Source of the DNA: Streptomyces rhizoryzae
GTDB taxonomy: Bacteria > Actinomycetota > Actinomycetes > Streptomycetales > Streptomycetaceae
DNA length: 64,000 nucleotides
NCBI RefSeq assembly: GCF_023155275.1
Contig: NZ_JALMUV010000020.1
Span: forward strand, 1-64,000
Reading direction: 5' to 3'
Shown: positions 39,710 to 48,314 of the stretch, in pieces
Layout of the letters: every line of letters begins with the position of its first letter
How positions within the stretch are numbered: position 1 is the first letter of the stretch
The notes under the pieces: generated by a model
Seen by the model: the letters and a program-made list of their open reading frames with translations, nothing else
Database searches by the model: none
Told to the model about the DNA's origin: nothing
Made by a program: the position numbers and the translations under genes

Positions 39710-41272
39710 TCAGTCGGTGCCGCGCCGTCGTCCCCACCGGGCCTGCGGCTGCCGCTCCCGCCGCCCCTGGGGCTGCCGTTCCGGCTCGCCGGTGCCCAGC
39801 CAGCCGGCCAGCTTGCCGCCCTGGGAGACCGCCTGGAGCCGCCGCTCGGCCGCGTCCCGCACCGGGTCGGTGGCGACCACCAGGAGTTCGTCGCCGTGCC
39901 GCAGCACGGTGGTGGGGGAGGGCACGAAGCTGGTGCCGTCCCGGACGACGAGGGTGACGGCGGCGCCCGCCGGCATCCGCAGCTCGCCGACCTCCACACC
40001 GTGCATACGGGACGTCGGTCCTATGGAGGTGGACAGCAGGTGGCCGCGCAGCCGCTCCAGGGGGGCCGACTCGATGCCCAGGTCGGCGGCCTCCTCGCCG
40101 TCGCCGAGCCGCAGCCGCCGGGCCAGCCAGGGCAGCGTCGGGCCCTGGATGAGGGTGTAGACCACGACCAGCACGAAGACGATGTTGAAGACCGTCTCGC
40201 TGCCGGGGACGTCGTTGACCATCGGGATGGTGGCCAGCACGATCGGCACCGCGCCGCGCAGCCCGGCCCACGACAGCAGGGCCTTCTCCTGCCACGGCAT
40301 CCGGAAGGGCAGCAGTGACCCGAAGACCGACAGCGGGCGGGCCACCAGCGTCAGGATCATGCCGATGAGCAGCGCCGGCACGAAGTCGTCGAGCAGGTTG
40401 TGCGGGGTGACCAGCAGGCCGAGCAGGACGAACATGCCGATCTGGCCGATCCAGCCGACCCCCTCGGCGAAACCGCGGGTGGCCGGGGCGTGCGGCAGCT
40501 TGGCGTTGCCGAGGATGACCGCGGCCAGGTAGACGGCGAGGAAGCCCGAGCCGTGCGCCAGCGCGCCGGCGGCGTACGCGGAGACCGCGATGGCCATCAC
40601 CGCGATCGGGTAGAGACCGGACGCGGGCAGCGCGACGTGCCGCATGCAGTAGGCGCCGAGCCAGCCGATGGCCACGCCGACGGCGGCGCCGATGGCCAGC
40701 TCCAGCGCGATCTCGCCGAGCAGGACGTACCAGTGCTCGGCCGGGCCGGCGGCGGAGAACGCCACCACGAGGATGACCACCGGGGCGTCGTTGAAGCCGG
40801 ACTCGGCCTCCAGGACACCCGTCAGCCGGGACGGCAGGGGGACGCTGCGCAGGACGGAGAAGACCGCCGCCGCGTCCGTGGACGAGACGACCGCGCCGAT
40901 CAGCAGCGCCTGTTTCCAGCCGAGGCCGGCGAGGTAGTGCGCGCCGGCCGCGGTGACCCCCACGCTCACCGCGACGCCGACCGTCGAGAGCATCGCGGCC
41001 CGGGGAAGGGCTGGTTTGATCTCTTTCCACTTGGTGCCCAGGCCGCCCTCGGCCAGGATCACCACCAGGGCGGCGTAGCCGAGGAGTTGGGTGAGCTCGG
41101 CGTTGTCGAAGACGACGCCGCCGATCCCGTCCTGCCCTATCGCGATGCCTATCCCCAGGTAGATGAGCAGGCTGGGGAGCCCGCTGCGCGAGGAGAGCCG
41201 TACCGCGGCGACTGCGATGAGCAGTACGAGTGAGCAGACCAGCAGGAGTTCGTTGAGGTGTTCGACAGTCAG
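39710..41272 (-). CDS. Potassium/proton antiporter (CPA1, NhaP2-like) with RCK_C domain; CTG start
   Basis: The conserved N-terminus (LTVEHLNELLLVCSLVLLIAVAAVRLSSRSGLPSLLIYLGIGIAIGQDGIG) is encoded upstream of the first ATG/GTG/TTG in frame (GTG 41065, which would delete the first two helices). The only possible start is CTG at 41270-41272, with GGAAGGA seven bases upstream and a stop (TAA) further up. The membrane part has VSSTDAAAVFSVLRS and ESGFNDAPVVI (ion-binding ND). The C-terminus has a TrkA-C/RCK_C-like domain (GVEVGELRMPAGAAVTLVVRDG...LLVVATD). It exchanges K+ or Na+ for H+. Total 520 residues. Confidence 0.83.
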   Translation of the reverse strand: MTVEHLNELLLVCSLVLLIAVAAVRLSSRSGLPSLLIYLGIGIAIGQDGIGGVVFDNAELTQLLGYAALVVILAEGGLGTKWKEIKPALPRAAMLSTVGVAVSVGVTAAGAHYLAGLGWKQALLIGAVVSSTDAAAVFSVLRSVPLPSRLTGVLEAESGFNDAPVVILVVAFSAAGPAEHWYVLLGEIALELAIGAAVGVAIGWLGAYCMRHVALPASGLYPIAVMAIAVSAYAAGALAHGSGFLAVYLAAVILGNAKLPHAPATRGFAEGVGWIGQIGMFVLLGLLVTPHNLLDDFVPALLIGMILTLVARPLSVFGSLLPFRMPWQEKALLSWAGLRGAVPIVLATIPMVNDVPGSETVFNIVFVLVVVYTLIQGPTLPWLARRLRLGDGEEAADLGIESAPLERLRGHLLSTSIGPTSRMHGVEVGELRMPAGAAVTLVVRDGTSFVPSPTTVLRHGDELLVVATDPVRDAAERRLQAVSQGGKLAGWLGTGEPERQPQGRRERQPQARWGRRRGTD

Positions 41273-41453
41273 GAGCTGATCCTTCCTCGCGCTGGTCCGG
41301 CCAAGCGGTCCTTACCGTATCTAGTTACTGACCCTAACAATTTACCATTGCTTGAAAGTTTAATGTGCTCGGTGCTGACTCCGCGTAGGGGTCGTCAAAC
41401 CGGTGCGCCTATGGTTGCTCCAGCACTCCCACCCTGCCCCTCGAAGGACAGAG

Positions 41454-44180
41454 ATGCCCGCCAACAAGTCCGGTCCAGCCCCCAAAAAGAAGAAGGGGCG
41501 GCGCGGCCGCCTCGTCGCGCTCACGGTCGTGCTGCTGCTCGTGGCGGGCATCGGCTTCGGCGCGTACTGGAGCGTCAGCACCGTCCGCGCCTCCTTCCCG
41601 GAGACCACCGGTTCGCTCAAACTCCCGGGCCTGACCGATCCGGTGGACGTCATCCGTGACGCCAACGGCATCCCGCAGATCTACGCCGACACCGACGAGG
41701 ACCTCTTCCGCGCGCAGGGCTACGTCCAGGCGCAGGACCGCTTCTGGGAGATGGACGTCCGCCGCCACATGACGGCCGGGCGGCTCTCCGAGATGTTCGG
41801 CAAGAGCCAGATCAAGACCGACGAGTTCCTGCGCACCCTGGGCTGGCACGAGGTGGCGCAGAAGGAATACGACACCAAGCTCTCGCCGGCGACGAAGAAA
41901 TACCTCCAGGCGTACTCCGCCGGTGTCAACGCCTACCTCAAGGACCATCAGGGCTCGGCGCTGTCCGTGGAGTACGCGGCGCTCGGCTTCACCGGCGACT
42001 ACAAGCCGCAGCCCTGGACCCCGGTCGACTCGGTGGCCTGGCTCAAGGCGATGGCCTGGGACCTGCGCGGCAACATGCAGGACGAGATCGACCGGGCCCT
42101 GATGACCAGCCGCTTCACCCCGGCCCAGATCGCGCAGCTCTACCCGGCCTACCCGTACCAGCGGAACCGGCCGATCGTGGACGGCGGCGGCGTCGACCCG
42201 GTCACCAAGGAGTTCGACCCCAAGGCCACCACCACCTCCACCGGCGGCGGCACGGCCGCCGGGACCCCGCGCGGCGCCGCCGCCGGGCTCCAGAGCCGGC
42301 TCTCGACGCTCTCGAAGCACCTCGACTCCGTCCCGGCGCTGCTCGGCCCGAACGGCAACGGCATCGGCTCGAACTCCTGGGTCGTCTCCGGTGCGCACAC
42401 CACCACCGGCAAGCCGCTGCTCGCCAACGACCCCCACCTGGCCCCGCAGATGCCCTCGCTCTGGTACCAGATGGGCCTGCACTGCCGCACCACCGGCCCC
42501 AAGTGCAACTACGACGTGGCCGGCTTCACCTTCTCCGGGATGCCCGGCGTCGTCATCGGCCACAACCAGAACATCTCCTGGGGCATGACCAACCTCGGCG
42601 CCGACGTCACCGACCTCTACCTGGAGAAGATCAACGCCGACGGCTACCTCTACGACGGCAAGCAGAAGCCGTTCCTCACCCGCCAGGAGACCATCAAGGT
42701 CGCCGGCGGCGACAGCCGCAAGATCACCGTCCGGTCCACCAACAACGGCCCGATCGTCTCCGACCGCGACGACGAACTGACCAACGTCGGCAAGGACGCC
42801 CCGGTCGCCGACGGCGCCCCGGACCGCGGCGACGGCTACGCGGTCTCGCTCCGCTGGACCGCGCTGGAGCCCGGCAAGTCCATGGACGCCGTCTTCGAGC
42901 TCAACCGCGCCCAGGACTGGACCGCCTTCCGCAAGGCCGCCGCCGACTTCGAGGTCCCCTCGCAGAACCTCATCTACGCCGACACCAAGGGCAACATCGG
43001 CTACCAGGCCCCGGGGAAGATCCCGGTCCGCGGCAAGGGCGACGGCACCTCCCCGGCACCCGGCTGGGACTCCGCCTACCGGTGGACCGGCTACATCCCG
43101 CAGAGCGCGCTGCCGTACGAGTACAACCCCAAGCGCGGCTACATCGTCACCGCCAACCAGGCCGTCACCGACGCCAAGTACCCGTACCTGCTCACCAAGG
43201 ACTGGGGCTACGGCGCCCGCAGCCAGCGGATCAACGACCTGATCGAGTCCAAGATCAAGGACGGCGGCAAGGTCTCCACCGACGACATGCAGACCTTCCA
43301 GAAGGACAACAGCAGCGAGATCGCCCGGCTGCTCACGCCCTATCTGACGAAGATCGACATCAAGGACCCCTACGTCCGCGACGCACAGCAGCTGCTCAAC
43401 GGCTGGGACTTCACCCAGGAGCCCGACTCCGCCGCGGCCGCCTACTTCAACGCCGTCTGGCGCAACACGCTCAAGCTCGCCTTCGGCAACAAGATGCCCA
43501 AGGAGCTGCGCGTCCAGGGTCAGTGCCTCTACGTCCGCCCGGCCGGCGACAACGGCCCGGCCGACGAGAACAACAAGCTCGTCCGCGAATGCGGCGAGCG
43601 GGCCGGCGACACCGCCCAGCCCGACGGCGGCGACCGCTGGTACGAGGTCGTCCGCTCGATCCTGGACGACCCGAACAACGCCTGGTGGAAGACCGAGGAC
43701 CGGCCCGGCCACCCCGGCCTGAAGAACCGCGACCAGCTCCTCGCCCAGGCGATGAAGGACGCCCGCTACGAGCTGACCTCCAAGCTCGGCAAGAACATCG
43801 ACCACTGGGCCTGGGGCCGGCTGCACCAGATGGACCTGAGGAACCAGACCCTCGGCAAGGAGGGCCCGGGCTTCCTCCAGGACCTCCTCAACCGCGGGCC
43901 CTGGAACGTCGGCGGCGGTGAGGCCGCGGTCGACGCCACCGGCTGGAACGCCTCCGGCGGCTACAAGGTCACCTGGGTCCCGTCCATGCGGATGGTGGTC
44001 AACCTCGCCGACCTCGACAAGTCCCGCTGGATCAACCTCACCGGCGCCTCCGGGCACGCCTACCACGCCCACTACTACGACCAGACCGACAAGTGGGCCA
44101 AGGGCGAGCTGCTGCCCTGGGCGTTCAGCGAGGACGCCGTGAAGAAGGCCGGCAAGGACACCCTCACCCTGTCGCCGTAA
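41454..44180 (+). CDS. Penicillin acylase family (Ntn hydrolase) protein
   Basis: A 908-residue exported precursor. KKKKGRRGR and a hydrophobic helix (residues 19-40) give a signal anchor. The alpha chain starts with DVIRDANGIPQIYADTDEDLFRAQGYVQAQDRFWEMD. A Thr/Gly-rich linker (about 255-300) precedes the beta chain, whose N-terminal nucleophile is Ser306 in GSNSWVV. Later blocks (GMTNLGADVTDLY, STNNGPIVSD, RGYIVTANQ) are typical. Relatives cleave penicillin G, cyclic lipopeptides or acyl-homoserine lactones, so the substrate is undecided. ATG 41454 has AAGGA five to six bases upstream. The 180-bp upstream region is the most AT-rich promoter zone in this section. Confidence 0.9.
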   Translation: MPANKSGPAPKKKKGRRGRLVALTVVLLLVAGIGFGAYWSVSTVRASFPETTGSLKLPGLTDPVDVIRDANGIPQIYADTDEDLFRAQGYVQAQDRFWEMDVRRHMTAGRLSEMFGKSQIKTDEFLRTLGWHEVAQKEYDTKLSPATKKYLQAYSAGVNAYLKDHQGSALSVEYAALGFTGDYKPQPWTPVDSVAWLKAMAWDLRGNMQDEIDRALMTSRFTPAQIAQLYPAYPYQRNRPIVDGGGVDPVTKEFDPKATTTSTGGGTAAGTPRGAAAGLQSRLSTLSKHLDSVPALLGPNGNGIGSNSWVVSGAHTTTGKPLLANDPHLAPQMPSLWYQMGLHCRTTGPKCNYDVAGFTFSGMPGVVIGHNQNISWGMTNLGADVTDLYLEKINADGYLYDGKQKPFLTRQETIKVAGGDSRKITVRSTNNGPIVSDRDDELTNVGKDAPVADGAPDRGDGYAVSLRWTALEPGKSMDAVFELNRAQDWTAFRKAAADFEVPSQNLIYADTKGNIGYQAPGKIPVRGKGDGTSPAPGWDSAYRWTGYIPQSALPYEYNPKRGYIVTANQAVTDAKYPYLLTKDWGYGARSQRINDLIESKIKDGGKVSTDDMQTFQKDNSSEIARLLTPYLTKIDIKDPYVRDAQQLLNGWDFTQEPDSAAAAYFNAVWRNTLKLAFGNKMPKELRVQGQCLYVRPAGDNGPADENNKLVRECGERAGDTAQPDGGDRWYEVVRSILDDPNNAWWKTEDRPGHPGLKNRDQLLAQAMKDARYELTSKLGKNIDHWAWGRLHQMDLRNQTLGKEGPGFLQDLLNRGPWNVGGGEAAVDATGWNASGGYKVTWVPSMRMVVNLADLDKSRWINLTGASGHAYHAHYYDQTDKWAKGELLPWAFSEDAVKKAGKDTLTLSP

Positions 44181-44204
44181 CGGGCGGCGGACACCTCACC
44201 GCGT

Positions 44205-44234
44205 CGGGCGGGCCGGACACCTCCGGCCCGCCCG
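44205..44234. terminator. Perfect 13-bp hairpin terminator between convergent genes
   Basis: CGGGCGGGCCGGA (44205-44217), loop CACC, and its exact complement (44222-44234). It terminates the acylase gene. A second GC stem, GACCGGCC/GGCCGGTC (44258-44275), overlaps the stop of the facing cyclo-ligase gene. Confidence 0.75.
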
Positions 44235-44239
44235 GCGGC

Positions 44240-44253
44240 GTTTCACGTGAAAC
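44240..44253. promoter_or_regulatory. parS centromere site
   Basis: GTTTCACGTGAAAC is a perfect 14-bp palindrome identical to the Streptomyces ParB-binding parS consensus. It sits between two convergent genes, as many parS sites do. In S. coelicolor most parS copies cluster around oriC and a few lie further out. ParB loaded here would join the segrosome; the distance to oriC cannot be read from this window. Confidence 0.85.
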
Positions 44254-44273
44254 ATCCGACCGGCCCCGGCCGG

Positions 44274-44882
44274 TCAGTGCCGGAAACGGTGCACCCCCGA
44301 CGGCGTCAGCGCCGCGTGCACCCGGCGGTCGTGCGGCTCGGCCGGCACCGCGTCCACCACCTCGTCGTCGTAGAGCAGCACCACCAGCGCCGTCCGCCGC
44401 CCCGACCGCTCCAGCCGCGCCAGCACCCGGTCGTACGACCCGCCGCCCCGGCCCAGCCGCAGCCCGGTGCGGTCCACCGCCACCCCCGGCAGCAGCACGA
44501 CGTCCGCCCCGGCGACCGCCTCCGGCGTCAGCCGCGGCCCGGCCGGCTCGCGCAGCCCCCAGCCCGCCGGAACCAGCCGTTCGGGCCCTTCGTATACGGC
44601 CCAGTCCAGATCGTTGTCCGGCAGCAGCACCGGCAGCAGCACCCGCACCCCGGCCGCCCGCAGCTCCTCGATCAGCGCCCCGGTCTCCGGCTCCCCGCCG
44701 ATCGACACATACGCGGCGACGGTCCGCGCCGGACCCTCCCGCAGCGCCTCCGCGAGCTCGTCGAGCTCCCGCGCCCGCCGCGCCAGCGCCGCCCCGCGGG
44801 CCGCCACGACATCGGCCGGCAATCCCCGTCTCATCTCCCGGAGATCCCGCCGCAACCTGCGCTTTTCCTCGTGCTCACGGCT
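44274..44882 (-). CDS. 5-formyltetrahydrofolate cyclo-ligase
   Basis: A 202-residue enzyme with EKRRLRRDLREMRR near the start, VAAYVSIGGEPETGALIEELRAAG, and the ATP/folate signature GLRLGRGGGSYDRVLARL. It converts 5-formyl-THF to 5,10-methenyl-THF with ATP. GTG 44882 is preferred (G-rich ribosome site at seven bases); the ATG at 44909 would add MRARRGPA. It is divergent from galU with about 80 bp between. Confidence 0.9.
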   Translation of the reverse strand, partial: SREHEEKRRLRRDLREMRRGLPADVVAARGAALARRARELDELAEALREGPARTVAAYVSIGGEPETGALIEELRAAGVRVLLPVLLPDNDLDWAVYEGPERLVPAGWGLREPAGPRLTPEAVAGADVVLLPGVAVDRTGLRLGRGGGSYDRVLARLERSGRRTALVVLLYDDEVVDAVPAEPHDRRVHAALTPSGVHRFRH

Positions 44883-44930
44883 CACCGCCGGCCCCCTTCG
44901 CGCTCTCATGATCTCTTGGCCTGACCCTCA

Positions 44931-44958
44931 TCATCGGCCCATCCGCGCCGGTTAGGGT
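44931..44958 (+). promoter_or_regulatory. Promoter producing a leaderless galU message
   Basis: TAGGGT (44953-44958) stands seven bases before the galU ATG, so transcription should start at or next to the A of ATG. A TGACCC -35-like element (44931-44936) lies 16 bp upstream. No Shine-Dalgarno precedes the ATG, as expected for a leaderless start. Confidence 0.5.
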
Positions 44959-44965
44959 GGCGCGC

Positions 44966-45868
44966 ATGACCGCATCGCATGGACGGATCACCAAGGCTGT
45001 CATCCCGGCGGCGGGGCTCGGCACCCGCTTCCTGCCGGCGACCAAGGCCACCCCCAAGGAGATGCTCCCGGTCGTCGACAAGCCGGCCATCCAGTACGTG
45101 GTGGAAGAGGCGGCGGCGGCCGGGCTCTCCGACGTGCTGATGGTGACCGGACGCAACAAGCGACCGCTGGAGGACCACTTCGACCGCAACTACGAGCTGG
45201 AGGAGGCGCTGCACCGCAAGGGCGACGGCTCCCGGCTCGCCAGGGTCCAGGAGTCCAGCGACCTGGCCACCATCCACTACGTCCGCCAGGGCGATCCGCG
45301 CGGCCTCGGCCACGCCGTGCTGTGCGCCGCGCCGCACGTCGGCGACCAGCCCTTCGCGGTCCTCCTCGGCGACGACCTCATCGACCCCCGCGACCCGCTG
45401 CTGCGCCGGATGATCGAGGTGCGCGAGGAGTACGGCGGTTCGGTCGTCGCCCTGATGGAGGTCGATCCGGCCAGCATCGGCCTCTACGGCTGCGCGGCCG
45501 CCACCCCCACCGGCGACGACGACGTCGTCACCGTCTCCGACCTGGTCGAGAAGCCCGAGCCCGCCGAGGCCCCCAGCAACCTCGCCATCATCGGCCGCTA
45601 CGTCCTCGACCCGGCCGTCTTCGAGGCGCTGCGCAAGACCGCCCCCGGCCGCGGCGGCGAGATCCAGCTCACCGACGCCCTCCAGGAGCTGGCCGCCCAC
45701 CCCGAACTGGGCGGCCCGGTCCACGGCGTGGTCTTCAAGGGCCGCCGCTATGACACCGGGGACCGCGGAGACTATCTGCGTGCCATTGTCAGACTGGCAT
45801 GCGAACGTGAGGACCTGGGCCCCGACTTCCGGGCCTGGCTGCGCAGTTACGTCACCGAGGAGATGTAG
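44966..45868 (+). CDS. galU: UTP-glucose-1-phosphate uridylyltransferase
   Basis: A 300-residue nucleotidyltransferase with KAVIPAAGLGTRFLPATKATPKEMLPVVDKPAIQYVVEEA (nucleotide and catalytic region), VRQGDPRGLGHAVLCA and the metal-binding GDDLIDP. The C-terminal RYDTGDRGDYLRAIV completes the family pattern. It makes UDP-glucose for envelope polysaccharides, trehalose and glycogen-related pathways. ATG 44966 fits both the conserved N-terminus and the leaderless promoter. Its stop is only four bases from the next start. Confidence 0.95.
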   Translation: MTASHGRITKAVIPAAGLGTRFLPATKATPKEMLPVVDKPAIQYVVEEAAAAGLSDVLMVTGRNKRPLEDHFDRNYELEEALHRKGDGSRLARVQESSDLATIHYVRQGDPRGLGHAVLCAAPHVGDQPFAVLLGDDLIDPRDPLLRRMIEVREEYGGSVVALMEVDPASIGLYGCAAATPTGDDDVVTVSDLVEKPEPAEAPSNLAIIGRYVLDPAVFEALRKTAPGRGGEIQLTDALQELAAHPELGGPVHGVVFKGRRYDTGDRGDYLRAIVRLACEREDLGPDFRAWLRSYVTEEM

Positions 45869-45872
45869 GACG

Positions 45873-47195
45873 TTGAACGGCACCACCGGCCAGACCACCC
45901 CACCGGACCGCGTCTGGTCGGTGGCCGAGCACCTGGACGACATCCTGGCGGCGCTCCGCCCGCCGGCCCCCGTCATCCGCCAGCTCCTCGACGCCCAGGG
46001 CTGCGTCCTCGCCGAGGACCTCACCGTCCCGCTGCCGCTGCCGCCCTTCGACAACAGCTCCATGGACGGCTACGCGGTCCGCGCCGCGGACGTCGCCGGC
46101 GCCACCGCGGACGCCCCGGCCGTCCTCACCGTCATCGGTGACGTCGCCGCCGGCAGCGGCACGCTGCCCGCCGTCGGCCCCGGCCAGGCCGCCCGCATCA
46201 TGACCGGCGCCCCGCTGCCGCCCGGCGCCGAGGCCGTGGTCCCCGTCGAATGGACCGACGGCGGCACCGGCCAGGGCCCGGCCGCCGCCATGCGCGCCCG
46301 CAGCGCCGCCCCGCAGGACGCGGCCGGCGAGGTCCGGGTGCACCGCCCGGCCGCCGCCGGCGCCCACATCCGCCGGGCCGGCAGCGACGCCCGCACCGGC
46401 GAGCCCGCCCTGCCCGCCGGCACCGTCCTCGGCCCCTCACAGCTCGGCCTGCTCGCCGCCCTCGGCCTGGACACCGTCCGCGTCCGCCCCCGCCCCCGCG
46501 TCGTGGTCCTGTCCACCGGCAGCGAACTGGTCCAGCCCGGCGAGCCGTTGGGCCCCGGCCAGATCCACGACTCCAACAGCTTCCAGCTCACCGCCGCCGC
46601 CCGCGCGGCCGGCGCGGTCGCCTACCGCGTCGGCGCGGTCGCCGACGACGCCGCCACCCTGCGCGCCGCCCTTCAGGACCAGTACGCCCGCGCGGACGTC
46701 CTGGTCACCAGCGGCGGCGTCAGCGTCGGCGCCTACGACGTGGTCAAGGAGACCCTGACCGCCCTCTCCGCGGACGACGGCCGGGTGCAGTTCCGCAAGC
46801 TCGCCATGCAGCCCGGCAAACCGCAGGGCTTCGGCCTGATCGGCCCCGGCCGCATCCCGCTGCTCGCGCTGCCCGGCAACCCCGTCAGCTCCTACGTCTC
46901 CTTCGAGCTGTTCGTCCGCCCCGTCATCCGCACGCTGATGGGCCACCCCGAGGTCCACCGCCCCACCGCCCGGGCCCGCGTCACCGAGCCGCTGGGCGCC
47001 TCACCGCGCGGCAAGCGGCAGTTCCTGCGCGGCTCCTACGACCCGGCAGCCGGCACCGTCACCCCCGTCGGCGGCAGCGGCTCCCACCTCGTGCGGGCCA
47101 TGGCCTACGCCGATGCGCTGATCGTCGTCCCCGAGGACACCACCGACGTCCCCGCGGACGCCACCGTGGACGTCATCCCCCTCGGCCACCCGTAG
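45873..47195 (+). CDS. glp: Gephyrin-like molybdopterin molybdotransferase Glp/MoeA
   Basis: A 440-residue MoeA/gephyrin-type protein: PLPPFDNSSMDGYAVRA, IMTGAPLPPGAEAVVPVEW, VVVLSTGSEL, VLVTSGGVSVGAYDVVKETL and LLALPGNPVSSYVSFELFVRP are all present. MoeA inserts molybdenum into adenylylated molybdopterin. In actinobacteria the Glp subgroup also binds FtsZ, with the membrane protein GlpR/SepX as receptor. A GlpR/SepX gene 2 kb downstream supports this name over plain MoeA. The TTG start at 45873 has GAGGAG/AGGA upstream. Confidence 0.88.
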   Translation: MNGTTGQTTPPDRVWSVAEHLDDILAALRPPAPVIRQLLDAQGCVLAEDLTVPLPLPPFDNSSMDGYAVRAADVAGATADAPAVLTVIGDVAAGSGTLPAVGPGQAARIMTGAPLPPGAEAVVPVEWTDGGTGQGPAAAMRARSAAPQDAAGEVRVHRPAAAGAHIRRAGSDARTGEPALPAGTVLGPSQLGLLAALGLDTVRVRPRPRVVVLSTGSELVQPGEPLGPGQIHDSNSFQLTAAARAAGAVAYRVGAVADDAATLRAALQDQYARADVLVTSGGVSVGAYDVVKETLTALSADDGRVQFRKLAMQPGKPQGFGLIGPGRIPLLALPGNPVSSYVSFELFVRPVIRTLMGHPEVHRPTARARVTEPLGASPRGKRQFLRGSYDPAAGTVTPVGGSGSHLVRAMAYADALIVVPEDTTDVPADATVDVIPLGHP

Positions 47196-47334
47196 CCCCG
47201 GAAGGCCCGCTGCCCCCTCCGTCCCCGGGCGCCCCGGCCGCAGCCCGCCCGCGCACCGCCGACCGGGCCGGGTGGCCGCCGCGGCCCGGGGGTACGGTGT
47301 CGTCCCACAAGCGGCAGTATGGACCGGGAGAACG

Positions 47335-47817
47335 ATGAGCAGCGGTCAGCAACACCTCACCCACCTCGACGCGGCCGGCGCGGCCCGCATGGTCGACGTC
47401 TCGGGCAAGGACGTCACCGCCCGGACCGCCCGCGCCCGCGGCCGCGTCCTGGTCTCCCCGCAGGTCGTCGACCTGCTGCGCGGCGAGGGCGTGCCCAAGG
47501 GCGACGCCCTGGCCACCGCCCGGCTCGCCGGGATCATGGGCGCCAAGCGCACCCCGGACCTCATCCCGCTGTGCCACCCGCTGGCCGTCTCCGGGGTCAC
47601 GGTCGACCTCGCCGTCACCGACGAGGCGGTGGAGATCACCGCCACGGTGAAGACCACCGACCGCACCGGCGTCGAGATGGAGGCGCTGACCGCCGTCTCG
47701 GTCGCCGCGCTCACCGTCGTGGACATGGTCAAGGCGGTCGACAAGGCCGCGGTGATCTCCGACATCCGCGTCGAGGAGAAGACCGGCGGCAAGTCCGGCG
47801 ACTGGCGGCGGCCGTGA
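47335..47817 (+). CDS. moaC: Cyclic pyranopterin monophosphate synthase MoaC
   Basis: A 160-residue enzyme with HLDAAGAARMVDVSGKDVTARTARARG, AGIMGAKRTPDLIPLCHPLAVSGV, and VKTTDRTGVEMEALTAVSVAALTVVDMVKAVDK containing the catalytic Lys. It converts the MoaA product to cyclic pyranopterin monophosphate in molybdenum cofactor synthesis. GGGAG precedes ATG 47335. The TGA overlaps the next start as GTGA. Confidence 0.95.
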   Translation: MSSGQQHLTHLDAAGAARMVDVSGKDVTARTARARGRVLVSPQVVDLLRGEGVPKGDALATARLAGIMGAKRTPDLIPLCHPLAVSGVTVDLAVTDEAVEITATVKTTDRTGVEMEALTAVSVAALTVVDMVKAVDKAAVISDIRVEEKTGGKSGDWRRP

Positions 47818-48314
47818 ACCCCGCCCGCGCCCTGGTCGTCACCGCCTCCAACCGCGCCGCCGCGGGCGTCTACGAGGACAAGGGCGGCCCGCTGCTCGCC
47901 GAAGGACTGGCCGCCATGGGCTTCGCCGTGGACGGGCCCCGCGTCGTCCCCGACGGCGACCCGGTCGAGGCCGCCCTGCGCGACGCCGTCGCGGCCGGCT
48001 ACGACGTGGTGCTGACCACCGGCGGCACCGGCATCTCGCCCACCGACCGCACCCCCGAGGCCACCCGCCGGGTCCTCGATCACGACGTCCCCGGCATCCC
48101 CGAGGCGATCCGCGCCGCCGGCCGCGCCAAGGTCCCCACCGCCGCGCTCTCCCGCGGCCTGGCGGGGGTCGCCGGCCGCACCCTGATCGTCAACCTCCCC
48201 GGCTCGGCCGGCGGTGTCCGCGACGGCCTGGCCGTCCTCGCCGACCTCCTGCCGCACGCCGTCGACCAGATCCGCGGCGGCGACCACCCCAGACCCTCCG
48301 GGAGCCCCAGCTGA
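47814..48314 (+). CDS. Molybdopterin adenylyltransferase-type protein (MoaB/MogA)
   Basis: A 166-residue MoCF-domain protein: ALVVTASNRAAAGVYEDKGGPLLAEGL, then VVLTTGGTGISPTDRTPEATRRVLDHDVPGI, and GRTLIVNLPGSAGGVRDGLAVLADLLPHAVDQ. It activates molybdopterin by adenylylation before metal insertion. The GTG start overlaps the moaC stop (GTGA at 47814-47817), showing translational coupling. MoaB and MogA types are not separated here. Confidence 0.92.
   Translation: MNPARALVVTASNRAAAGVYEDKGGPLLAEGLAAMGFAVDGPRVVPDGDPVEAALRDAVAAGYDVVLTTGGTGISPTDRTPEATRRVLDHDVPGIPEAIRAAGRAKVPTAALSRGLAGVAGRTLIVNLPGSAGGVRDGLAVLADLLPHAVDQIRGGDHPRPSGSPS

Noticed and set aside
41409..44072. 887-codon minus-strand ORF opposite the penicillin acylase gene
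   Set aside because: Val/Gly-rich shadow of a gene with complete acylase motifs on the + strand.
45873..47195. Horizontal-transfer origin for the moa/glp group
   Set aside because: GC content and codon use are as in the neighbours and gene order is the common Streptomyces one.
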